Positions 21,225 through 33,668 of a DNA stretch of 64,000 nt are shown here, one piece after another. Source of the stretch: Areca catechu. Taxonomy: Eukaryota > Streptophyta > Magnoliopsida > Arecales > Arecaceae. The translations under genes and the position numbers were made by a program. The notes beneath the pieces were generated by a model. That model worked only from the letters and a program-made list of their open reading frames with translations, did no database searches and had not been told where the DNA came from. The DNA is taken from the NCBI GenBank assembly GCA_021397845.1, contig CM038038.1, forward strand, positions 56,414,748 through 56,478,747, in the 5' to 3' direction. Within the stretch, counting starts at the first letter, position 1. Each line of letters begins with the position of its first letter.

Positions 21225-21375
21225 TGTTAGATGTATGCCCTGAAAGCCAAGTTGGCTTGACACATTATAATTTTTAGGGCATGAACTTTGTACTTAATTT
21301 TTCTTATTAATAAAAGGATATTATTTTTATTCATATTGATGTGTCTATCAATCGTCCATGGAGTTATTAGGAAAT
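21225..21375 (+). repeat. Element D 3' LTR, first part
   Basis: Starts TGTTAGATGTATGCCC and is split after 151 bases by solo LTR S1. GACAC at 21376-21380 is repeated at 23074-23078, where the LTR resumes. Confidence 0.85.
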
Positions 21376-21380
21376 GACAC

Positions 21381-21410
21381 TGATGTGGAATAGAGCTCTG
21401 ATACCACTAA
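21381..21410 (-). repeat. Primer-site unit inside the end of LTR S1
   Basis: On the minus strand the LTR reads CTGCATCA, TTAG, TGGTATCAGAGC, then TCTATTCCACATCA and the target duplication. One 30-bp unit containing a perfect primer site therefore lies inside the integrated LTR, as in element A. Confidence 0.88.
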
Positions 21411-23073
21411 TGATGCAGGGGGATAGGGCTAGAGATGATAGTATGGATGCCTATGATGCAAAGGAATTTTTATAGCTGAAGAGTTTTAGATGTTTTTCTT
21501 AGATTTTTGATTCCCGATCACAAACAAAGACTAGAAATAAGAGAAGCTGAATAATAGAAGCCTACACTAGCAATTTAAGTCCCTAAATAGTGAAAACGAG
21601 AACAGGATCTCGGGATTATGAAACCCCAGTAGGACTAAGCTCGATACACAATACCTACTTATGAGATAGGGGCAAACCTCACATGTCTGAAGCGCCCGAT
21701 GCAGAGATCGCTCAACTCGACGGACGCAGCCTGGGTGCCCAAGCAGTCGAACCGCGGATGCACCAGCTTTCGGTTGGGTGGTCGTGATGTCAAAGCAGAC
21801 TATCTCTGGTGCCCGAGATACCAAGGAGGACCTGTAGGCAAGCAAAGTAGGGATTAGTGAAGTGGAGAGACGTATTGAAATGGAACTAAGATAGGGTTGA
21901 GAAGTGGCTTCGAGCTCGGTGTCCGGCTGGATTTCGAAGTCGAAGAAGAAGATAACTTGGGGCCTCGCACCCTGCGACATCCCGAAGGACAAAAGATTAT
22001 GGCCTCACACCACTCGACGTCCAGGAGGACGAAGACTTGCGACACCCTGGGGCAACGGAAAGGTGGCCTCACACCACTCGACGTCCCTGGGGACGAAGGA
22101 AACTTCACTCAAACCTAGTCTAGGAGACAATGGTTGGAGGGGAAATAAGACTCAAGCTTTTTTCATTCAATCATTCAATTCCCTTACAATGGAGGGATTG
22201 GGTCCTTTAAATAGGCACTCGAGGCCCATTCGAATTTCAAATGAAAAAAATACAAACTTCTTGGATGGGCACCCAAAAGCATTGACCTTCTCCTCTCTTT
22301 GGCCGACCAAAGGCAGCTTGGATTGGGCGTGGCATGATGCATGGCTTGGAGTGAGGTTCTTGGCGCTTGAACTTGGAAAGAATCTTCTTGGTTTTTGAAG
22401 AAGGCATGAAGAGGGGCTTGGAGCAAGGCATGTGTTCTTCCTCCTTCCTTGGTTGGTGTTCTTTCTTTGGTACAAGGCTTGACAAGAGGAGTGTTAGGTG
22501 GAGGCATCCAAGGCTCTTGTCTCTCCCTTCCAAAGAGGCTGAAGCAAATTGGGAAGAAGGCTTGATTGGAGGGCTTGAAGCAAGGGATTTGAATTCCCTA
22601 CATCATCTTCCATTGACTTCTTCCTTGGCCGACCACCCTTGCATGGCAATGAGCTTGATAGGGGGGAGGGAAAAAGGCTTGAACCAAGTGAAGTGGTCCT
22701 CCCCATTGGGCATCCTTGCATGCCAAGTGTGCTGCCCACATGGCGAGATGTCATGGTGCCATGTGGGATGCATAGGTGGGCCTTGAGTTGACTTGGATTC
22801 TTTCCCGACTTGCTTCCAAGGAGACTAAATTTTAAGACCCACTCTTGCAATGGACCCATACTTCTAATAGACTCAGACTGGACTTGATTTGCATCTCGAC
22901 TTAGTACAAAACTCAATTTGACCTAGTTGGCCAAGGTACAGACTCAATTCAAAGCAAAAGACAATTACAAATTTGAGGCTTGAAACCTTATTACAAGACA
23001 TGAAGAAGTGGAACCCTAATCTGAGATCCATAGAGGGTTGAGGAGCCTCTGTAGAATCCTGGTGCCCACACCA
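21381..23073 (-). repeat. Solo LTR S1, Ty3/gypsy family of A and J
   Basis: Length is 1693 bp between GACAC duplications (21376-21380 and 23074-23078). On the minus strand it starts TGGTGTGGGCACCAGGAT and ends CCACATCA. A minus-strand TATA-like site is seen as CCTTTAAATAGG at about 22204. No internal sequence remains, so recombination between LTRs removed it. The several open frames within (for example 22237-22533 minus, 22367-22786 plus) have no recognisable protein features. Confidence 0.9.
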
Positions 23074-25067
23074 GACACATATTCTTAAGAGTTGAGAATC
23101 TGAGGCATGTGTCTTTATAGATTAACTCCTAAAAGCTTTCGATTATTGGAATATCACGGTACAGTGATTGATCCATTAAAATCAGCGCACAGATCACTTC
23201 CCTTTCTAGGTAGATGAGTCTCTGACCTATAGTATGGTGACACTGGAGTGAGAGTGCAGGTAGTTGATAGAGATCAATGGTATTGAGTAAGTCCAAGTAC
23301 AGGAAGTTATACGGATGACTACTCACTTGTCAATAACTTCTTGATATTGTAGTTGTGTGAATAGTTCTTTAACCTAGAGTGTCTCGGCTACTCACAATAA
23401 GGTTGCTGTAGTTTGATAGCACAAATCACATGGTTTCTATCCATACTGGACCTATGGTGTTCGTTAGCTACAGTAAGTTTATTGTAGGAGTAGGGTGTTC
23501 ACTTGTAGGGATCTATCAGCTTTAGTAGTAAGGAATAATTCTATGTAAGCTTAATGAGACTAAGTTCGAAGTCTACGGCCATAGCAGGGTGATAATGAAA
23601 AAATGTTTTCATTAGTATCATAATTGGACTTGAGTCGATTAAGCTAAGCATATGACTAATGGGTTTGACGAGTATCCGTAACCAATATCATGATAGGGCT
23701 TTTGATAGATGAATCGAATCACATGGTAACTACACTTAGGGATTCCAATCTTATTCTGTTAGGTTGCCACTACATACTGCTAGGTGTCACTGGTAGATTT
23801 TGAGAGCCCATTAGGATCATTCTTGAATCGATGATCCTAAGTAGGGTTGAGCTGAAATTATTTCAGTCCATCGAAAAGAGTTTCAATGATGTATAATGAA
23901 GATTATAACATGTCTCATTACCGGACAGAATAGGACCTGAGGGGTCACACACATTAGGAGCTCAAGTAACCAATCAGCAAATCAATTTGGACCTAATTGT
24001 AAGTGTTATAATTAAGATTTGACCTAATTAATTATGGATTAGTTGTTAACTGAATTAAATCAGATTTAATTTGATTTTAATTGAGCGTAATCCAGTTCGC
24101 TCAATAACCTTTTTGAAATGGGTTCAATTAGGTTTAATCTGGCTTCAATTTGAGTGTCAAATATATTTCATTTGGACAATGAGTTAGAGTCCAGTTAGAC
24201 TGGAGCTCTCTCTCCCTATCTCTTCCTCTCTCTCCTTGTCTCCCCATGCCTCCACATGCCAAAGGATGGGTCCCATTTATTTTGTGAGACAAAAGAAGGG
24301 GCGTGTAAACCAAGGTGGGTTCTAATCTCATCTTGGCATGAAAGAATTTTAAGAAGAGGAAGAGTCCTCTTCACTCCTCTTAATTTTCAACCGGATAAAA
24401 TCAAACACCTATGTTTTGGCATAGAGAAATAAAAAGAGGGGATTTACCAAGAGAAATAAATAGGGAGAGAGGGGTGGCCGATGCATTAGCTTCTCCTTTT
24501 GTGCATGAACCTTTCTCTTGGCCGACCAAACACCAGAGATTCTCTCTCTAGGTGTTTTGTTTTCTTCTTCGCTGTGAGGCATAGATCTTCCCTTTAATAA
24601 TCAGGAGAGGTGTTTTTCATATGAGGAAGAAGAAAGGAAAGAGGTCCAAGGTCTTGCAAATCTCGGTTTGCAAGATAAAAGCCAGTTTAAGAAAATCCAG
24701 TCCAGATTCGGATCAGCATAATTTTTAAAGCAGCTGATTTGCTGAAAGAGGAGAGGGCTGCAAGGATCTAGCTGTTCGATGCTCTCTACGACTTAGTTAT
24801 GAGAGCTCTATGTGGATGCCAGCAGACATCGGGCAATTGCGTGGCTCCAGTAGAATACTGGTTTCATAAGCAGATCAACACATTTTTTAGAGTAGGTCAG
24901 GATAGCGATCCAGGTAAGTATTTTATGCTTATTAAAATTTTATTTTTAGAACTATTATTTTTCTTATATATTTCAGCATGTTAAAAATTTATGATGAATA
25001 AATTAGATTTATTTATAAATTACATCAATAGATATTAAATGTTTTTATATCTACTTCCGCTACGTCA
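23074..25067 (+). repeat. Element D 3' LTR, second part
   Basis: Continuation after S1, starting with the second GACAC. It has CT-rich leader-like text near 24200 and GTAAGT-like and poly-T stretches near 24910, and ends CTTCCGCTACGTCA. No gene is seen in it. The exact last base is inferred from the return of element K coding sequence. Confidence 0.75.
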
Positions 25068-25620
25068 AGCTTTTGATGCCTGATTGATTGAAATATACTG
25101 TTCCTAAAAGAACTCCAACACTTGGAAGCATCAAAGGTCTGAGAACAGGATATGAAATAAGCCATTTTGGAAAACCCATCGACCACTACACAAATTAAGT
25201 CATGTTTCCTTAGGGTCTTAGGCAATCCTAACACAAAGTCCATACTGAGATCTTGCCAAGGGCGATCAAGTACAGGTAAAGGGGTATACAAGCCAGTGTT
25301 TTGCTTCTGCTATTTAGCAACAGCACAAGCTTGATACCTGGACACAATGTAGGCAATGTCCCTTTTTAGGCTTAGCCAAAAAAACTGGTCCTCTATAGCT
25401 AAAATGCTATGTTCCTACCAAAATGACCAGCTAGACCTCCTGCATGAGTTTTCCAAACTAAAAACTCTCTAAGTGAAGTCTTGGGAATACATAACTTATT
25501 TTCCTTGAAAAGGAACCACCTGGAGGGTGTACACACTATGTAAACTAGATGGTCCTTGTCTCATAGATTAGAAGATTTCACTGAAGTCAGGGCAGGTCTC
25601 ATATTCTTTTTTTAGTCAGT
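25068..25620 (-). pseudogene. Element K integrase fragment
   Basis: Minus-strand text contains PWQDLSMDFVLGLPKT and KHDLICVVVDGFSKMAYF, the first Asp block of the gypsy integrase core, preceded by a zinc-finger region with C and H residues (around 25310-25450). It is cut at 25068 by the end of element D, so the second Asp, the Glu and any chromodomain are missing. Several stops are present. Neighbouring RNase H and RT follow in the normal gypsy order. Confidence 0.82.
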
Positions 25621-25689
25621 CAAACCCTATGACTTCAGTCCTAATAGAGTTCTGGAGCAGGGCACAACAGCTAAGGGCATCAGCTACCT

Positions 25690-26256
25690 TATTTTCGATA
25701 CCAGCATGATGTTTCAGCACAAAGGTATAAGCTTGGAGGTATTCTACCCACTTAGCATGCCTAGGGTTTAGCTTCTTCTAGGAGTTAAGGAATCGGAGTG
25801 CTTCATGATCAGAGTAAAGGACAAACTCCTGGGGTAGTAGGTAATGTCTCCAGTATCTAAAGGCCTGTACTACCGCATAAAATTCCTTATCATAGGTTGA
25901 GTACCTAAGTTTAGCCTCATTGAGTTTCTCACTAAAGAAGGCTATAAGGTGACTCTCTTGGTTCAGTACTCCTCCTATGCCTACTCTCGAAGCATCGCAA
26001 GCAACCTCAAAAACTTTGAGAAAATCAGGTAACCTCAAAATGGGTGCTTGGAAAATTTTCTACTTAATCTCTAGGAAGGCTCTATCGGTAGCTTTGGTCC
26101 ACTTAAAATTTTCCTTCCGAATGTAGTTAGTGATGGGTGCAACAATGGAACTAAATCCTCGAATGAAATGCCTATAGAAGGTGGCTAGACCATGAAAACT
26201 TTGCACATCATGAATGCTAGTAGGTACTGGCCACTCAACTATGGACTTAACCTTTT
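25690..26256 (-). pseudogene. Element K RNase H
   Basis: The open stretch 25778-26038 encodes CDASRVGIGGVL, then STYDKEFYAVVQAFRYWRHYL and YSDHEALRFLNS, covering the Asp, Glu and Asp active-site residues of the Ty3/gypsy RNase H. Upstream frames (26040-26250) cover the RT-RNase H connection. Stops at both ends make it a pseudogene. Confidence 0.85.
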
Positions 26257-26930
26257 CTAGATCGCTGACATTCGTTCGAGGGTCACTACGAATCCTCGGA
26301 AGATGACTCTATGGGTCATGAAATCACACTTCATTAAATTGGCATAGAGACTCTTTTTTCTAAGGGTTTGACAAACTTGTCTAATGTGGTCTAGATGGTC
26401 TTCCTTAGTCCTACTATAGATCAAGATGTCATCAACGTAAACCACTATAAAATTGCCAATGAATACTCATAGGACTTGGGTCATCATCCTCATTAAGGTG
26501 CTTGGGGCATTGGATAATCTGAAAGGTATCACTACCCATTCAAAAAGACCATCCTTAATTTTGAATGCAATTTTCCACTCATCCCCAGGTCTGATCCTAA
26601 CCTGATGATAGCCACTCTTAAGGTCAATCTTTGAGAAAATGGTTGCACCGGCCATCATGTCAACATGTCATCCAAACGGGGGATGGAGAACCTATACTTC
26701 TCCGTAATCTTGTTTATGTCATGACTATCAATGCACATTCTCCACATGCCATCTTTCTTACGGGTGAGCAGGGTAGGTATGGCACATAGGCTAAGGCTCT
26801 CCCTAGTAAATCCTTTTCTAAGGAGTTCTCCTACTTGTCTTTGTAGTTCTAGATGTTTAGAAGGGTTCATCCTATAGTGTGGCAGGTTTGGTAAGGTGGC
26901 TCCTGGGACTAAATCTATGGCATGCTGCAT
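26257..26930 (-). pseudogene. Element K reverse transcriptase
   Basis: Three minus-strand open stretches in order: 26655-26930 (DLVPGATLPNLPHYRM, KKDGMWRMCIDS), 26467-26658 (FSKIDLKSGYHQVRI, then PFRLSNAPST) and 26257-26445 (VYVDDILIYSRTKEDH). The YVDD catalytic motif is intact. This is the chromovirus-type Ty3/gypsy RT. Stops and frame changes lie between the stretches. Confidence 0.9.
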
Positions 26931-27312
26931 GTCCCTTAAAGGTGGTAACTGGTCGGCAGATCTTCAGGGAACACATCTTGAAACTTAGCTAAAATGTTTT
27001 TAACTTTTGAGGGTGTTCTTTCTGGGTTTGATTAGATACTTCCTTAGCAGTTAACGTCCAGAATGTTGAGCCCTCAGTGAAATCTCGTTCTTACTCCTTA
27101 GCAGTGATCAAATTGACTCCTGATTTCTTTTCTTTTAAACTACTAGATCCCCTCTTGACATTGTCCTTATATGGGGTGGGGTTAATCACAATCTTCTTCC
27201 TATGAAAATTAAAAGAACATGAATTGGATCGGCTGTACAGGATAGCATCGTGGTCATATAGCCAAGGTCTGCTTAGGATAATACTTCTAACTCTCATGGG
27301 AATGACATCACA

Positions 27313-27522
27313 CTACACCTTTTCCTGATAAGATTGAAGCTGGATCATGACTTGGCACCTAAGTTTGATGGGGATGGAGGTTGAGTCTATCCAAGAAAAC
27401 TTATAGTGGTTGGGATGGGGAACTAGGGTCAAGCCTAAGGTTTTGACTACACTAGTTGAGATGGCATTCACACAGCTCCCACTATCTATGATGATTTTGC
27501 ATACCTTATTCCCTAATTTCAC
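27313..27522 (-). pseudogene. Element K aspartic protease
   Basis: The minus-strand frame has IIIDSGSCVNAIS, a retroviral-type protease active site (DSG at residues 13-15), then HPNHYKFSW. It lies between gag and RT as in other gypsy elements. The region 26931-27312 is the protease-RT linker with broken frames. Confidence 0.82.
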
Positions 27523-27699
27523 AAAGGTCTATAGGATGTTGGTCCTATATGCCAATCCTCTTGTATTTTAGTTTGGGCTAGGATGCACCTAACAACTCCT
27601 AAAAGGTTAGATTGATCAATAACTTCCTCATCTCCTTCAATTCATCTACTAGGTTCACCTTAGCTACATAAACTTCTTCCTCACAATCATTAGCAGGTT

Positions 27700-28530
27700 T
27701 AGGGTCTTCTTACTCAAGTTCTCCTATGTGTAGGGATCGGGTTGGGCATTGGCTAGCATAGTGTCCCACCTTATGACATTTAAAACAATTATTAGGGTTG
27801 GGACTTGGGTTTCTCTGGGCTTCTATGGGCTTCAGGTGCCTTACCCTTGCATCTTTAGGGGTCAATAGGTTGCTAGAACTAGGTTGGCTCGGGTTGGGGT
27901 TAGGTCGGCCATGTATACTTGGCTAGGACTTGGTCTTGGAATAGGTTCTCTGGTCCTAATGAGCTCAAGCCGACGGGTTATGGGCCCCCTCTGGAATCTC
28001 TCATAGTCCCTAGCTATCTGGTAGGCTTGCTCTAGATCATGGACCTCCCTCAAAAACAACTCTCTCTGGATGTCATCACGAAGTCTAGCTCTAAACCTAG
28101 AGAGGGTGATAGATTTAGACTCGTGTACGCAACACCTCATGGAAAACTCATCAAACTTGGCTGTGTACTTTGACACAGTCCTATTTCCTTGACTTAGCCT
28201 CTGCCACTGATCTATGAGTCTCTAATGGTAGGATATAGGAAGGTACTTATCCCTGAGTCTCAGCTTCATGGCTCTCTAGGTGACTATGGGAAGTTCTCCT
28301 TATTGTCTAATTATGCACTGAAACATTTCCCAGTATAGCCTAGCATGGCGGACTAACCTAAGTTTGGCAAATTTGCACTTCCTCTCCTCACTCATCGCAT
28401 ACCACTCAAAATATTGGTCCATGTCTCCTTCCCAATCTATGTAAACATTAGGATCAAGATTGCCATCAAATGTGGGTGCTTCTAGCCTGATATTCCTAAT
28501 GGCTCTCTCATCTTGGTCAAAGAAATCATG
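27700..28530 (-). pseudogene. gag: Element K gag with zinc knuckle
   Basis: Minus-strand frames give the gag core (SKYTAKFDEFSMRC, SRFRARLRDDIQREL in 27862-28176), upstream YFEWYAM-like text near 28400 and a TFDGNLDP-like block near 28460. Near 27745-27787 a CCHC knuckle C-x2-C-x4-H-x4-C is complete (CFKC, then GHYASQC). Presence of the knuckle contrasts with gag of A, B and J. The 5' end of gag is interrupted by element F at 28535, and its remainder must lie beyond F. Confidence 0.85.
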
Positions 28531-28535
28531 ATTGG

Positions 28536-30277
28536 TGTTGGGAATTATGTCCCAAAGCCAATCATCTAGACTGTAGATGGTTGTGCTATTTTGTAATTGT
28601 ATATGAATTTCTTAATGAATAAAAGTTATTCTTTTGGCTGTTCATCACATATATATTTTCCTGAAAAGAACTCTTGTACGATGGAGTCCATAGAACTACA
28701 TTATATTTGATATTGAGAGGATATATCGAGTAGTTCTTAACTGGTTCATAACCAAAGGATACATTATTATAGGACGGCGATGTATCAAGTGTAGGTTGTA
28801 TATCACATTTGTTGGTTGTCCTCTTAACCAAGGAGTGTAAAGACACTGATGTGATATATAGGTGAAATGTATGATATCTCATTGAACATGACCAACTGCG
28901 GAGCTCCCTTATGCCAAAGGGTTGCTCACGAAGGGATATGGGTATATGTGTCCCTCCGACCTGAGGTCACCATGGTAGCTTGCAAGCAACTTACTATACT
29001 TTGACGTCAGACTACCTGGATTTCTAATTTAGTGATAAAAAGCTTTTGGGTACAGTCAAGTACGTACAGAACGATGGAGGATCAAGATGGGATTGACCCC
29101 TCCAAATGGTTTAGAGTGATGACTCACTATGTGTTAATTTAGCAAAATCTTGGCCAGGGTAGTTCTTATAAGGAGTCACAGAACTTGTAAGGTTGAGACA
29201 CGATCTGGATATATCAAGTTAGGATTGGTAGTCAAACCCTAGGTCATATTAAGCATTTTGAGGTCAAAGGGATGAATTTTGTGGTAACCATATGCTAGAG
29301 GTTATAAAAAGTTGCTCTGTAATCTTCAACCTATCCGGACGTTGAGTATCATTGCTAGATGATATCTTTGACTGGTATTGGAAGTATTCCAGTGCTACCG
29401 GTTTAGTGTTCAAGCCTATGGGGTCACACACCATAGGGGTTTCTATCTAATCTAAAGGCTGATCAATGATTGAGAATCATTTACCATCATTGGAGGTCAA
29501 TATGATTGACCATGTTCCAAGTGTCGATACTTGGAAAGTCGATACTAGGTAGTGTCGACACTTGGCTGTGACGAGCAAAAATTATGGAAAGAGTTTTTCG
29601 GAAAGTTTTGATCTCAATTCGAATTCTGAATTCTGGTTGGTTTTGGCTCCAAGCCTTCATGGAATGATGGTCATTCTTTGGAAGGTTTTGACCTTAATTC
29701 AAATTTTGAATTTTGGCTAGTTTTGGCTCCAAGCTTTAAATAATGATCATTTTAGGGGCTGCTGGTTGGAGAAAAATGTTTTCTTGTTGAACGAGATTGC
29801 TAAAATTCTAAGAGAGAAAAGAAAAGGGGCTTGGGAAGACTAGGGTTTTGGGTGTGTGACTACCTAGCACTCAAGCTAGGTCTTGGGAAGAGAGCTAGTT
29901 AAGAAGGGTTCCACCTCTCCTCTTTATCTTCCATGAAGAAGTAAATCAGCCTCAAGGATCCTAAGGAGCTAGCACTCTAAGGGAGCTGATCAGAATCGAG
30001 CCCTGGTGTGAACTACCCATAGAGGCCAGATGCGTGTGTGGCTCGTGGGCTTTTCACAACCTCCTCCTAAAGGTATACGAATAAGGTATCCTTATGCTTT
30101 TTGGTTTCTTTTTTTCTTATGATGTCTTTTGCATACTACATTACCATACTTGTTCTTATTACAGGTAGATTGGTAGATTATTTTGTTTGATCTACTAAGC
30201 CTTCCACTGTGCTTATTTTTAAATTATTTTAAAATATTTTTTTTTCTGCCATGCATGCTTGTTTTGCTTTTCCTTCA
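28536..30277 (+). repeat. Element F 5' LTR, Ty1/copia type
   Basis: Starts TGTTGGGAATTATGTCCC, similar to the start of the D LTR, and ends TTCA one base before a primer site. ATTGG at 28531-28535 is the candidate left target duplication; the partner is not in the window. A cluster of GTGTCGACACTTGG-type palindromes lies near 29555. Confidence 0.8.
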
Positions 30278-30278
30278 A

Positions 30279-30290
30279 TGGTATCAGAGC
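30279..30290 (+). promoter_or_regulatory. Element F primer-binding site
   Basis: A perfect TGGTATCAGAGC one base after the LTR end. The one-base spacer is the same as in copia element E. Confidence 0.88.
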
Positions 30291-32124
30291 CAAGATCTTC
30301 ATAGTATAATAATTCTAGCATGATTTAACTTCATAGTTTTCTTTTAAAGTACTTGGATTGAATGCTTCACCATGGCCGTTCGGTCATAGGAGAGAAGTAA
30401 GGCTACAAGACCCTTTTTTTTCGTTCAATGAGGTCTCCTATGGTGTGTAAGGGTGCTGCTTATGATTGACTCATGAAGAAAAAAAATAGAAGAAAATGTA
30501 GATTAAAGAGTTTTGTCATAAAACAAATTTAGATGAGATCTGAGTTTTGTTTTGATCAATTTTTATTAAAAAAAAAAATTGGATTTGAAATCACTATTTT
30601 TGCTTTGTCATAGGCCTTGAGTCGATCCAAGTGTTGACACTTGAGTCGACTCATGCATGCATATAGAAAATATGACTTTCTATTATCTCTCTATCTTAGG
30701 CCTTGAGTTGATACTTGAGTTGACTCATGAGTATGATGTGTCGACACTTGAGTTGACTCATGAGTGCATAGTATCGACACTTGACCTGAGAATGCATAAA
30801 AATAGTAAATTCAAATTTTGATTCGTTGTAAAATTATTTTACATTATAAATTAAAATTGTTTTAATTTATAAAGGCTATTGAACATAATTAAGAATTAAG
30901 TTACCTTGAATGACAAAGAAATCTAGAAATATGATTCAAAGATTTTAAGTCATCTCAATAAGCCTTAAGGATCATGGTTAGCTTCTATTAGGTCCTTAAT
31001 TGGGTTAGACCTAAGTTTAGATGTATTGGACTATGTAGAGAACTAATCTAATCAAATATTGAGTTAGGATTTCTTCTCTATAGATCTCTCTAATAGTTAG
31101 ATTGATTAGTCCATAAATCTAAATTGACTTAATTTGTGGCTCAGTGGACAGCCCAAGTCTTTAGGCTAGTCTAATCGAGTCTGATGAACCAATTGGTATC
31201 CAAGGTAAGTTTGGTAGATTGATCTTGGTTCTTTGGGGCTACCTCTTACCTGGCCAACTCGGTTGGTGTCTAAGGCAAGATGGTTAATGGTGGAACCCAA
31301 CCCATGATCTTACTTACCTGCCCAATATGGTTTATTAGAATTGATTGGATATCTCACTGACTTGTATTAACCCATGTCACCCAAGGTAAATTAGTCTTCA
31401 CTGATTTTAGGTGTTCATGGATCATTAGTTATGTGTAACCCTCCTTGATTTCTGATGTGGTCAGTGGGAGGTTGATCCAAGTCTTCTCATCTCTTCTTCT
31501 GTCACATTAAAATTAAACCCTCTAAATTATTAGGTCCATAAAAAGATGAAGTTATAGGGATAACCGAGTTTTAGCATCTCATTAAGTGGGATGGTAATGG
31601 GTCTAATAGTTGGGTGTTCATTGGTAGATCCAAAGATCGGGTGTTCATCGGGCTATTGTAATTACTGTTCCTAATATGATCATTCAGTGTGACTCTCTTA
31701 ATGGTAGTCAGGTGGGCTGGCCAAAGTCGGGCTTTACTATTCATTAGTTAGAAGCATTGAATTTTGTCATGTTAATGGTTGGACCTAACCGGGACCTTCA
31801 ATAGGAGGCCCAAAGGTCGATCGAAGTGCACCTTGGGACAAAACCTAAATACTAGAAGTTACTTGAAGAAGTAATCGGTTAAAGAACCTACCTTTAGATG
31901 CACATGGGTGAGCTGGCCAAAGTCGGGCTCATGTGTTGTCTATTGGATTCTAGTTACCACTAAGAAATTAAAGTGATTCCTTAGATTAGAGGTAAAGGCT
32001 ACCAATCTGAACAAAATAGTGGGAGGGCCTTTAGACTAAAGTCCATGCCTTTTGGTTAATATTTTATATACACTAATAAGTTTTGGTTTTCCTTTTAAAT
32101 GTCTTCAAACCTGTCACTCTGGTC
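30291..32124 (+). other. Element F leader, non-coding
   Basis: About 1.8 kb between the primer site and the insertion of element G. No frame of note is present. It contains TGAGTCGACTCA palindromes near 30641 and relatives to 30780, a repeated GCTGGCCAAAGTCGGGCT (about 31709 and 31911), and the leader module at 31170-31330. gag of F is expected beyond G, outside the window. Confidence 0.6.
31170..31330 (+). promoter_or_regulatory. Leader module with CCAAC/GTTGG hairpin, element F
   Basis: ACCTGG, CCAAC, three loop bases, GTTGG and TGTCTAAGG lie at 31248-31274, with GGTATCCAAGG upstream (about 31195) and GGAACCCAACCC downstream. The order parallels A and E. The top base pair is C-G here, where A, J and E have T-A, so pairing is preserved by a double change. 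Confidence 0.55.
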
Positions 32125-33400
32125 TGGTGCGGGCACTAAGATTCGAAGGAGACTTAATTCAATTTGGTAGGACTAATGCTTAGCCAATTTTCTTTGAATT
32201 CTGTCAACTAGTCCATTATATTTTATCTTTATTAATTGAGTCCTGTAAAGTTTGAGTCTTTTAACCAGTGAGCTAGCCTTGACCAAGTGAAGGAGCATTA
32301 TATTGAAGAAGACCATGATGTGCACCCAAATGCTAAGTGGCACCCAACACATGATGACACATGAATGCCCTTATGAAGAATTTAAATTGGAGACCACATG
32401 GAGATACTTGGTGCCTATGCATACAGATTTTCAGATTTGGCACCCCATTTTGAAATCCAATGCAGATTTTTAGATTTGAAGCCCCATTTTTTTGGAGTTT
32501 GAGTTCAAGAAGGTTCTAGAGATGGTGCCCCCTTTTCATGAAATTTGAAATTCAAATTTGTAACTACCTTTTCCCCTCTTTTCATGTAAAATTTGAAATT
32601 CAAATGGGACTTAGAAGGCTATAAATAGGCCCCTAATCACTTTGTAAGAAAAATGCTATTTTGGAATGAAAGACAAATTTCCTTTTGAGCTCCCATTATT
32701 GTGAGTTTTCATTTTCGGTGTGAGATGCATCGTCCTCCGAGAGGGAGAGGGTGTGAGACCCAATCTACCATCTAGTTCCCATAGTTCATCCATCTCCCAT
32801 CTACCATACCTTGGTGTTGACGTCCCCCCCCCCTAACTCATGGAGTTGATGCCCCTATCCATGGAGCAGCCAGTTTAGTCTTCATCAAAGTGCCAAGTAT
32901 TCTTCAAGCCATCACTCTCCATCCTTCCTTATTTTCTTAAGTTGTTTACTATATTTCTTCATCTTTGCTATGTTCTCTTCTTGCTTGCAGGGTTCTCAAG
33001 AATGCCGATCTAAGGAGGAAGCTTATCTTGCCAAAGAACCCTACAATGGAGTCTATTATTTGGGAAGTGTTGATTTCTTCATCCTAGGTGCCGGATCCGG
33101 AGGGGAGAGTGCCTTCTTCTAGGAGCAGATCGAATTCTTGCCTAGTATCAGCCCCTTTACTCTTGCTCTGTCTATTGAAGGTAGCCTTAGCCCTGTTCTT
33201 GAGGGATTTTTTAATCCTTCTAGGTCCTTGGTTCTTTACACTTAGAAGGCTAGTTATACGCATGTCTTTACTTCTCTCTTTGTAGTTTTCTTTAGATAGC
33301 TCCTTTTTATCTTTTACGAGAAAATTAAAAATATATATATAAAAATCTGATTCATTACTATAATCATCAAAATCTTAGTTAGGCCTTTCATCCTGCATCA
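32125..33400 (+). repeat. Element G 5' LTR, Ty3/gypsy group of A
   Basis: Starts TGGTGCGGGCACTAAG and ends CCTGCATCA, the same termini as the LTRs of A. TATAAATA at 32620-32627 is the likely promoter. Length is 1276 bp. It is inserted in the leader of F; its right target duplication is outside the window. Confidence 0.85.
32620..32627 (+). promoter_or_regulatory. TATA box of LTR G
   Basis: TATAAATA within GGCTATAAATAGGCC, the classic plant LTR core promoter context. Confidence 0.7.
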
Positions 33401-33405
33401 ATTTT

Positions 33406-33417
33406 TGGTATCAGAGC
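33406..33417 (+). promoter_or_regulatory. Element G primer-binding site
   Basis: A perfect TGGTATCAGAGC five bases after the LTR end. Only about 250 bases of AT-rich leader (33418-33668) follow, with nothing recognisable, before LTR H begins. Confidence 0.88.
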
Positions 33418-33668
33418 ATGTTAAAGTAGGGCTAGTTTTCATGTTCATTGCTGTAATTTCTGTACCTAGTAATTCTGCACATGCCTGAGATTCATGTCCA
33501 TTGAAACCCTATTAGACCTAATCCTTTTTGCTTGCTTTTTTTTTTTGATAACCATCAGTAAGTCTACTATTACCAGCTAAAACTTCATATTAAAAGCATA
33601 AAAAAATATTTTTCTGTAATTTATTTTCTATCATTGTTACATCCTAAAATGTCTGTAATTAGGTTTTT

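Larger units (their letters stand above)
19068..25067 (+). mobile_element. Element D: 3' half of a Ty1/copia, interrupted by solo LTR S1
   Basis: Integrase C-terminus, RT, RNase H, polypurine tract and a 3' LTR (21225-21375 plus 23074-25067) are present in order. gag, protease, the integrase core and the 5' LTR are missing. The protein text is close to element E (same lineage) but with several stops. Its right flank is inside the integrase of element K, so D probably inserted into K before a deletion removed the left side of both. Confidence 0.8.

Noticed and set aside
21397..21408. Primer-binding site of a full minus-strand element to the left of S1
   Set aside because: The GACAC duplication lies outside it, so this primer-site copy is inside the LTR; no gypsy leader or gag is found to the left.
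22167..22916. Several open frames of about 100-140 codons within S1
   Set aside because: They overlap on both strands inside a solo LTR and have no recognisable domain.
23074..25067. A separate solo LTR between S1 and element K
   Set aside because: The GACAC duplication and the copia-type LTR text show that it is the continuation of the D 3' LTR after S1.
30279..30290. tRNA gene fragments at the many TGGTATCAGAGC sites
   Set aside because: Only 12 bases complementary to the tRNA 3' end are present, always next to an LTR end; no tRNA fold surrounds them.
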